IMG/VR virus record: IMGVR_UViG_3300030618_000009
Location: 21,754 to 85,753 of that record
DNA: 64,000 bases
Origin: a virus
Reading direction: 5' to 3' (one strand)
Shown: in pieces, positions 7,703 to 16,700 of the stretch
How the letters are laid out: the number at the start of each line of letters is the position of its first letter
Position numbering within the stretch: position 1 is the stretch's first letter
Notes under the pieces: model-generated
Databases searched by the model: none
Told to the model about the DNA's origin: nothing
The model's input: the letters and a program-made list of their open reading frames with translations, nothing else
Program-made: the position numbers and the translations under genes

Positions 7703-10700
7703 CCTCAATGGGGGCGTTGTAGACAACGCTCCCATAAATTCTCAGGCTGTCTTGCCACGTACCCTTGCAGTTCTGCCATTCCTCATACAACTCATCTTCA
7801 CTACGACCAAGCGTGTAGGTCAGAGGCTCAGCAACCGAGTTCTGGTCGGCCTCCAGCAACGCGGGGTTGAATGCACTGAGTGGTAACTTGATAACCTTGT
7901 ATTCTTCCTCGGGTCCAATCTCTTCGGCAGCGGTCTCAGCGTAATACTCGGCGATCTCAGCGGTGCCCCACCAGCTAGGCTCAGGCAGTACGCCGCCAGC
8001 ACTCATGGCTCGATTGTAGTCCGTCATGCTCATGCCGTGGTAAAGGAACCCATCAGCCGCAGCGGTCACATAGCTTCGGGCTGGCTGTGCGTTGGGCGGG
8101 GTTGCTTCCTTCGCGTTGCAGGTATTCATCACAAACCACTCGGACTGCATACCCGGATAGTTGCTTTCATCGGGGTGCGTTCGATTACGCCAAAGAACGA
8201 TATCCTCCAGAGCGATACCTTGAATCTTGCCCACGGTCTGCCACACGATGCCCCGATGTCCGCCCGAGAATCCCTTGGCGGTGTCGTAAGCTGCCGACCA
8301 AGACAACAGGTCTCGAAGATGTGGCTCCCACTTGGCGGGCTCGCGGTCGTCGCCCATGCGAATCTCTTCCCCACGATAGAGGCACTTTCGAGTAGTCGGC
8401 GGTACGAATGGCGTGAGTGATTTGACCAACTCAACCACTCGACCGGATGCCGCTGGGTTGTCCTCAAAGGCGTCGGCACACTGCACGTATTGACCGAAGT
8501 AGCCGTACAGCGCATCGTCCATGGCGATAGTGTAGCAAACCTTGTCGTACTTGCTACGAGGAAGATCGGCAGCGGTCACGGATCGGCCTAACGCTGGGAG
8601 TTCGACCTGAGCCTTGGGCTTGAGGCGGACTTCCTTCTCTTCGGGGAGAGTGACCCATGCCCTGAAGGTGTTAAGCCAGTCCACAGCGTTCGCTTTGATC
8701 TTACCCTCGAAGACCTCGATGCGGTGTTGATCGGGGTAGTCGATGTACTTATCTTCCGCAAAGTTCTCGGCAAACTTCCTATCCAAAGACCATGACCAAC
8801 CGAAGGTGCTGTAGTCAATGTCATGACGCTCGTTGAAAACAGCCATGCCGCGATACACCGTGAGCGGGAACTTTTGGGATTTCCAGAACGCCAACGCCTG
8901 ATCGTACCAGCGTTTGCTTTCCTCGTCGCTGCCAAACATGAATTCGTCATCAGCCAAGGTGGATTCGTCCATCACCTGCTCGAAGGTTGGGAAGGCTGCC
9001 CCGAACTTCTCACCGGGCTTCCTGCCCTCGGTAGGGACGTAATCGTACTTGTGCATACCCGTGATCTTGACCTTACCCAGATCGGCTGTAGGTACGAAGA
9101 ACCCATCCTCCTTCTGGTCGGTGGTGATTGCCACGCCTTCGGGAACCTGTACTTCAATGATTGCCATCTGAGGTATTTGCTTCTTGTTTTCTTCCCACGA
9201 ATTCTCTGGCTGCATGTTGCGTGTGAAGAGTTGACCCTCAGCGTAGGCGGCGTAAGCCTCGGAGTATTTCAAATCGTCGTAAAAGTAGATGCCGTCGCGT
9301 CCCTGCGGAGCGTAGTAGTTCTTCCACATACCTTGATCCACGGGCTTGAAGCCGTGAGCTTTGATGTCTTTGGCAATAGGCACTGTCGTGACGTGATAGA
9401 GCTTGAGGGCTCGGGCTGGTGTGGCTGCGGTCAACGCCTTTGCTTTACCGCCGCCGATCCTAATCTGGTCGGCTGAAAACACGCAATAGCTATACTTGCC
9501 GTTGTACTCATCCACCATGGTGCTGTCGTAGCCGCGTTCCTTCATGCGGTTGACGGCTTCCTGATTGTCCAAAATGTTCCAATCGAGGCCGTTCTGCTTC
9601 ACAATCTCGTTGAGCCAGTTGCCTTCTGGGTCTACATCGATGGCAAAGGCTCCCAGTTCAATCGTCTTGACGGAATTGCCTTGCAAGTCGGAATAGCCGT
9701 CACTCATACATAGCTCGCAGATGTAAGTCAGGTCGGCGATCTGTTTCTTGCTCAGATTGTATTGATCTTCTTGCCGAATCAGTGGCTTCTTCATCTTCAA
9801 GTAGCAGGTCATGACGTTTGAGCCGAACTCTTTCGCTTCCTCAGGGTCATCGGTGAAGAAGAACCCACCAGCTTGTACCTTAATCTCGGAGAAGAGAATG
9901 TATCGGGTGCCGGGTTTCTGCTCGAACTTGTCGAATTTCTTATCGGTGCCGTGATACACAGGACCCACTTCACCGCGAGCAGCGAGCTTTCGGGAGACTT
10001 TCCCCCGTGGCTCCTCGTAATCTCGTAGGTCCACGACCTTGCACTTGAGCAAGATGCCGAGCTTCATGGCGGCGTTTGCGCGGTGGTTGCCGTCGTACAG
10101 CCAATCGCCTTCGGTGGTGCGGCACACGAGGGGGTACAACTGCTCCGTGTCACTCAGCCCGACATTGCTGTGCGGCTTGGTGATCTCCTCGGGGTTGTCC
10201 AAGAAATACTGGAGGTCTTTCCGCTTGAGGGTCGCCTGATTCGTCTTCAGATCGGCTGGATGTAATTCTTCAAGTTGAGCTTCCTCGATCAAACGGTCAC
10301 GCTCAAACAGACGCATGTGGCGGAAAGTCTCCATCACATCGGGACGTTCGGGGAAGACCTGAAGCATGTTCGGCATATCCCCGTCGTCGTCCGAAGCCGT
10401 CTTGGGCTTACCGAGAAGCTGCTCGATCTTCTTGCCGTCGCTCTTGAACAAACTGATGAGTCCCGGGTGGAAATCGCTGGCGTTATCCTTCACCATCTCC
10501 TGAATATCTACCCACGTGAACCATTCTAGACCCGTGGTTTCCCAGTGATGTTCGGACTGCGGGGCGAAGCGGAACTCCGTACCCACGGTGCCGAGGAAGT
10601 TGTGATAGGAAAAGCCGCCCTTTGAAAATACGTAAGCTGGGTGCATGGTGATGCCGCCCGTGAAGCCCGTCTCTTCCGTTAGTTCGGCCTTGGCACTGTC

Positions 10701-13700
10701 CGCGAGGCTCATCTTTGGCTTGACCGCTCCACCGATGGTGCCCCAGCAATTGCCGATGTGAACATCGGGTGACCGCCACGCGAGACAGATGCGACCAGTG
10801 GTGGTGCAGATCGGCAGCACGCCAGACGCGGCGTTACCCTCGCCCGCCCAGAAGCCCTCATTATTGAATCCTTCGGCGATCTTCATCGACGCCGTTGCAC
10901 CTTGAGCCTTCGCCCCAACGAAGTCTATGTCGCGGGCATAGACGTTATGGTCGGTGCCGCCCTTCGCCCACTTGATCTCGTAGAACTTGTCAGCCCCACC
11001 GTGATACTGTTGTGCCACATCAGGCGGAATGCTGCGGATGTTCTTGATGACACCCTTCATCCCATCAGCCTTACGAGTGACCTTGGAGCCGATGTCACCC
11101 GGCTTAGACATGGCAGCGTCCACTTCATAGATGTGGCTCGCGTCAAACACACAAATCTGATCGCCGTCGAGCAGCTTGTACATGCCCTTGCCCTTGAACC
11201 ATACGGCGTCAAACTGAGCCTTCAGGTGCTCGGTCATCGGCTTGGTCGCTTCCACGCGATTCTTCTTGGCGAGGTCCGCGTTGTAGCCCTGACTGATCCA
11301 CCATTTCATCATGGTCTTCGGCACTCCGAAGTTGATGGTCTCCAGCCGTGGCACGTCGAGGTAGTAGGTCTTCATGCCCCGCGTGGTGCCGCCTGCGAAC
11401 TGCTTGGCGATAGCCTTGGCGGTCGTGAAGTACACGCCGTAACCCAGATGGTGCACGGGGGCTGGGATGCCGTCATGGTAGGGTTGGTTACCTTCGTAAC
11501 CGTGGGCAACGTCGCCCGATCCCGCGTCCCCGATGTAGACCTTGAAGCCCTCGTTCCCGATGTTCTCCTGCTTCTCCTCGGTGGTGCCATGGTAGACAGG
11601 GCCGAACATCTTGCGGTCAACGGCGTCCTGCTGGCTAATGCGGTTCATGGCGGCGAGCTTTGCCACGCCTGCCAGCTTCTTCATGAAGATGCCTGCGGTG
11701 CTGCTGTCGAACCATCGTGGCGGCGGGTCGATCACGTAGGGCTGGAACCCCAGACTGTTGTAGAAGGAGCTTAATTCCTTCCCAGAGAGCCCTGTGAGCG
11801 AATGAGCGAGCAAGAAGCACACTTGGGCACCCTGAGCCTTCGCTGCGTCGAGCACAGCCCCTACAAGCGCCCTGCCGAGCCCATTACGACGTGTCGCGAC
11901 CTTGACGCTTACGGTGCCCAAAACGAAGGCTTTGTCGTAAATTCCAGCCCCACCTTTGGGTAAAGTGCTCCAATCAAACCACTTAACCAGCCCCTCGCGG
12001 TCTTCCATGGTGCCGGAAGCACTTCCATCGACGTGTTTGGCGGTAATTCGCCCGTCTGGTGCCGTGGTGATCTTGATTTCTTCCTCAAACCCAGCCGTCT
12101 TGACGATCCGCCCACCATCGAAATACTTGATGGCGGTGATGTTCTGCCGAGAGATATCGCCCTCAATGCGACGGTACATGTCGCCTTCCTCGAAATGCTC
12201 CGGGTCAGGCTCGCTCTTGCCGTAATCCCAGATGAACTCGATCACGGCGTACTGGTCGCTGTCCGTCACACTCGCACCGTATTCCTTCGCCGCGAACTCC
12301 GCGATGGCGCACCAGATGTATTTCTTGCCGCCTGTCAGACGGTTGTCGCTCGCTTTCAGACCTTCCTTGTCGATCAGTTGAGCGGCCTGCCACGAGGTTC
12401 CGTGGTAGAAGACCTGAGGATCGTCTTCGTGAGCCGATGCCGCCACGCCCTTAGCCTTGGGCTGACCCTTGCGTGCGTCCACCACTTCATACTTGCTGCC
12501 GTACTTTGTATTCCACTGGCTGAAGAAATCCTGCGGGATGGTGCCCCAGTGTAGAAGCATTCGAACTGGCGATGGGGTTGCCCGCACTTCAAGGTCCCGA
12601 ACTTCTACGAGAGCGAGAATGTGGTTTGACCCGCTGAAGCCAATCGGCTCATTGATGCGGGAGGTGTTAATGTTGTATGTCTGGCTTCCTTCAGTGTTCG
12701 GACGGGCTAGGAGCCGCAATGTACGGGTGACCTTCTCTGCCGCTTCGCGGAACGCCGCCTCTCCCTCGGACGCATCGGGGAGTATGGTGTTCATGTCGGG
12801 GCGTTGTTTCTCCTTAGGGGTGCCGTAGAAGACTTGATCCCATGCCCGAATGTAGGAGTAGTTGTCCTTGACGTGACCCGCCGCACGGGTGACGGCACCT
12901 AGCCACACGCTGGGTAGGAGCTTCTCAAGCTCAGCCTTCAGTTCGGGATGGAATGGCATCTTACGTTCAGCGAACTTGGCTTCCCATTGCGTGAAACACT
13001 TGCGGACGTAATCTTCCCGCATCACCCTGATCTCATCCTGCCAGTCTTGGGTTGCGCCTTCCTGTGTAGCTGCCAAGTAGTAGCAGAGAACGTGGAAGGT
13101 GTTATCGCTCATGTGCTTGATTGGAGCACCGAGAACCCCCGTAACGTTGTCCTCGTCAAGGTACATGGTGTTCGGCTGAAGCTCCATGATAACCACGAGC
13201 GAGCCGCCGCGAGCCTTTCTATCCTCGGTATCGGGGGCTCCCGCAGCCGTCATGAGGTTCTGTGACACGTAAATGCCGCCGTAAGATTGACGGCTGGGTG
13301 CGGATATCCCAGCATCAGGATCGTCTGCCCAAACCTTTTCCGTACCTTCAGGAACTAACCCCTGACTCATGATGCTTCGCAGATTCTTGATGCTGGTGCC
13401 GTGATACCAGATGGACTTCGGTGCGGCGGTCTTGACTTGACGCACGACCTTGAGCGGTCCCATGTGAGCGGCCTTGCCACTGAGTTCGATGATTGCACGA
13501 GCGAGCTTGGGGTCATTCTTGACGATGTAGTCGGTCAGATACTTCATCTGCTCCGCAAGCTCTGCCGAGCCCTCGAACTCGATCTCGCCCCATGCTTTCC
13601 ACGCTTCCTCGAAGTTTTTGTAGACCGGGAACTTCTCGGGCTCATTGTAGGAAGCATTCTCGTCATTCCATTGCTTGAGCCACAAAGCCTTAACTCGCTT

Positions 13701-16700
13701 GGCTTGGGCGGAACCCTTGGCGTTCAACTCACCACCACGGTCATTGAGGAGTTCGTAAACATCGTCCTCATCGGGCAGGAGCTTACTGATGTCAGGAGCG
13801 GCTACCTCAAGCACGGGTCCGCCGCGCTCGATAGCGTACTGGTTTGCTACGTCGAACTCTGCGATGTATACCGCCCCGTCACGCGGGATGTCGATGTCGT
13901 AGGTGGTCTCCTGATCTGGGCGTAGGTAACCATCCCCCATGATAATCTCGGCATTTTTCGTGGACGTGCCGTGATACCACTTCTTCGGCATGGCGGCGGT
14001 CACACCGATTGCTTTCGACTCCGCTGGGATCGATAGGGCGTAGTGGGGATATGTCTTTTTGAACAGGTCTACCACGTCGTTAGGTATCAACTCGTTTGTG
14101 GGGGTTGCCAAGGTCACGGTTTTCTGATCCACGTCGATCACCGCGTAGCCCCGTAGTACCTCTTCGTACTTCCGCCCAGAGGACATGCCCTCACCCATAG
14201 TTCTCGCTATCAGTGTTGCATGAGGGCCTATGCTTCCCTTCTGCGAGAACGCGCCATAGTCAGGGTGGTAAATCCACTTTTCATTCCGCTTCTCATTCAG
14301 GCTGCCGATCTTACTCTTGAACACCTTGAAGTGGTCCGCAGGTAGTGGCTTTGTCAGTACAACCGTGCCGGGGAATGCCTTCTCGCTAAAGTTCAATTCT
14401 CTCTCAATGGTGTCCTCAGTGCCGTCCTCAGGATCAACTTCGAGATACGACATCGGGATGTTACGGACCTCAAGGATGGTGTCGCACCCCTTCTCATTGG
14501 CGAACCACTGAGCATTCTCAGGGAAGTTCGTGAGATAGAGGTACTGCGGCTGTCCAGCGTTCCCGCCCGATGAGACTTGATTCGGCCCCCAGCCGTTCTT
14601 CATGATGGCTTCAGCGTTCTCGGGGCAGGTGCCATGGTACAGCGTAGGCGCTGTGGTGCCTGCATACTTGACAAACTGCTTCGGTTCCCAGTAAAGCTTC
14701 CAGTGGTCTTCGTACTTGCCGCTCAGTTCGCACAACGACTCACCCGGCTTCTCAACCTTGAGGACGGTGGTCTCTGCGACAGGCATCTTGTCGAACGTGA
14801 AGTAAACCTTCTCGTTCATCAGGACTGGCGGACGGCTTCGGAATGCCCAGAACTCCAGATTGTGCGCGGGCGGCTCGTCCCAGAAATGACCACGGGTTTC
14901 TTTCGGCACTTCGATGAAGAACGCAAACTTGGCGATATCTGACGATTTTCTGACGATACCTGACGATAACGACCAGTGGGGTTTACGGGGTTCCAACTTC
15001 ATAATCACGGCTGGAATAGTCGTTTTGCCCATCTTCTTAGCCGCACGGGTGCGGTGATGCCCCTCTTCCAAGTAGTATTTCCCCGGCTGGTCTTCGTACT
15101 CATCTACGAGGATGGCTTCGAACCACTTCTCCGCTTCCATCTGCGTGTGAATCTCGTCCACACGTCTGTCAGTTGTCCATTGCTCGCCCTGCGTTTCCAC
15201 CACATCGGCGACGTTGATGAATTTCTGCTCGATTCCCTTCAGTTTCCGAACGAACGATGCGGGCAGCATGTGTTCCTTGACTGGATCGGCACTGAAATCA
15301 ATGTTCCAGCCCTGCCACTCACCTACACCCTGCTCAGACTTGTACTGTACGTTGGCTCGGTTGGGATTAAACATTCCCATCTTTGCCGACGCAGCGTCCT
15401 TACTGGCTTTGAGGCCGTTCTTTAGGATATCGTCGAGGTTCTCCGCTGCCGTGCCGTGGTAGAACTTCGGCATCTTCCGTGCGGCTTCCTTCTCATCGGA
15501 GAACAACGGCGGGTCGAACATCAGAGGGAAGTCCTGTCCGCCGATGCCCTTCTGACCACGCAAAGGCAGGTTCTTGGATTCGTCGCCGTATGCCATGACC
15601 CTTTTCTGAGCGGGCTTCTTATAGCCTTGCCCGTAATCGATACCAATCAATTGAAGCTCAGCGCCCGACTCAATTGTGATCTCATTTTCATCTTCGTTGA
15701 GCATGTTAGCAAGAAGAGTCGCGTCCCAGTCCACATCGGTTGAGCGTAGTACCTTGGCTTTGAGGATCAAGGTTTGAGGATGTTTCGGGTGCGGACCACC
15801 TTGATCCCACATTGACCCCGAGCCAAAGTACGCATCGGCACTGTTCTCAACCCACGTCCAATAGACGCCCGCCTTTTCCAAATTCGGTTGCGTGCCCTGC
15901 TCAACTTGAACCGCACGATAGATCGTGATGGGGAAGTCCACTGTGCTGAAGTGGGCGACATTCTCGTCGTAGCGGTACTCAGCCTCGTTGAAATCGTCTG
16001 GCTGGTACATCGGATTCGCGTCACACCAGTTGTCGAACGGCATGGGCTTGAAGTTCTGCGCTGCCGCACGGACTGTGCGAAGGTTCTTTGGCGGATTCTT
16101 CCACGCCTTCTCACCTTTGTATTTGTAGCCCGTGATCTGGATTTCTTCACCCGGATGAATGTTGATCTCCCGCTCATCGGCTGCCACGAGGTTCACGTAG
16201 GCAGTGCGAATCCAGTCGATCTGCTTGGGCGAACTCACGACGCCACGCAGGATTACGATGTGCGGGTGCCCAGCAGCGAGTTCTTCGTGCACATAGGCGT
16301 TATTCTCGTCGTAGGACCAATAGATGCCAGTCCCCTTCTCCGCGTATTGACCCTTGTTGATTTCCTTAAGGCTCACCGAGCCCAGCCCACGGTAAACCGT
16401 GAGGGGGAACTTCAGGGATTGAAGGCGATTCATAGTGATTTCCCATGTCGCCCCGAGCCACTCCCAGCCGATCTTGTCGAGCCACACTTCCTGCTCAGCC
16501 TCGGGCATCTTCTCCCAATCCTTGCCTTCGGCTTTCGCACGTCCAGCGGCTTCGGACCTGATCTTATCCCAATCGCCCTGTGCCTCGCTGAGGCTACCAC
16601 CCCAAGCAACCACGTCCTGTAAATCAAGATCGTACACGCTGCCCGCTCCCGTCTTGAACAGGTCGGGTGAAAGCGATTCAAGCGACGGCAGGTCTTCCAC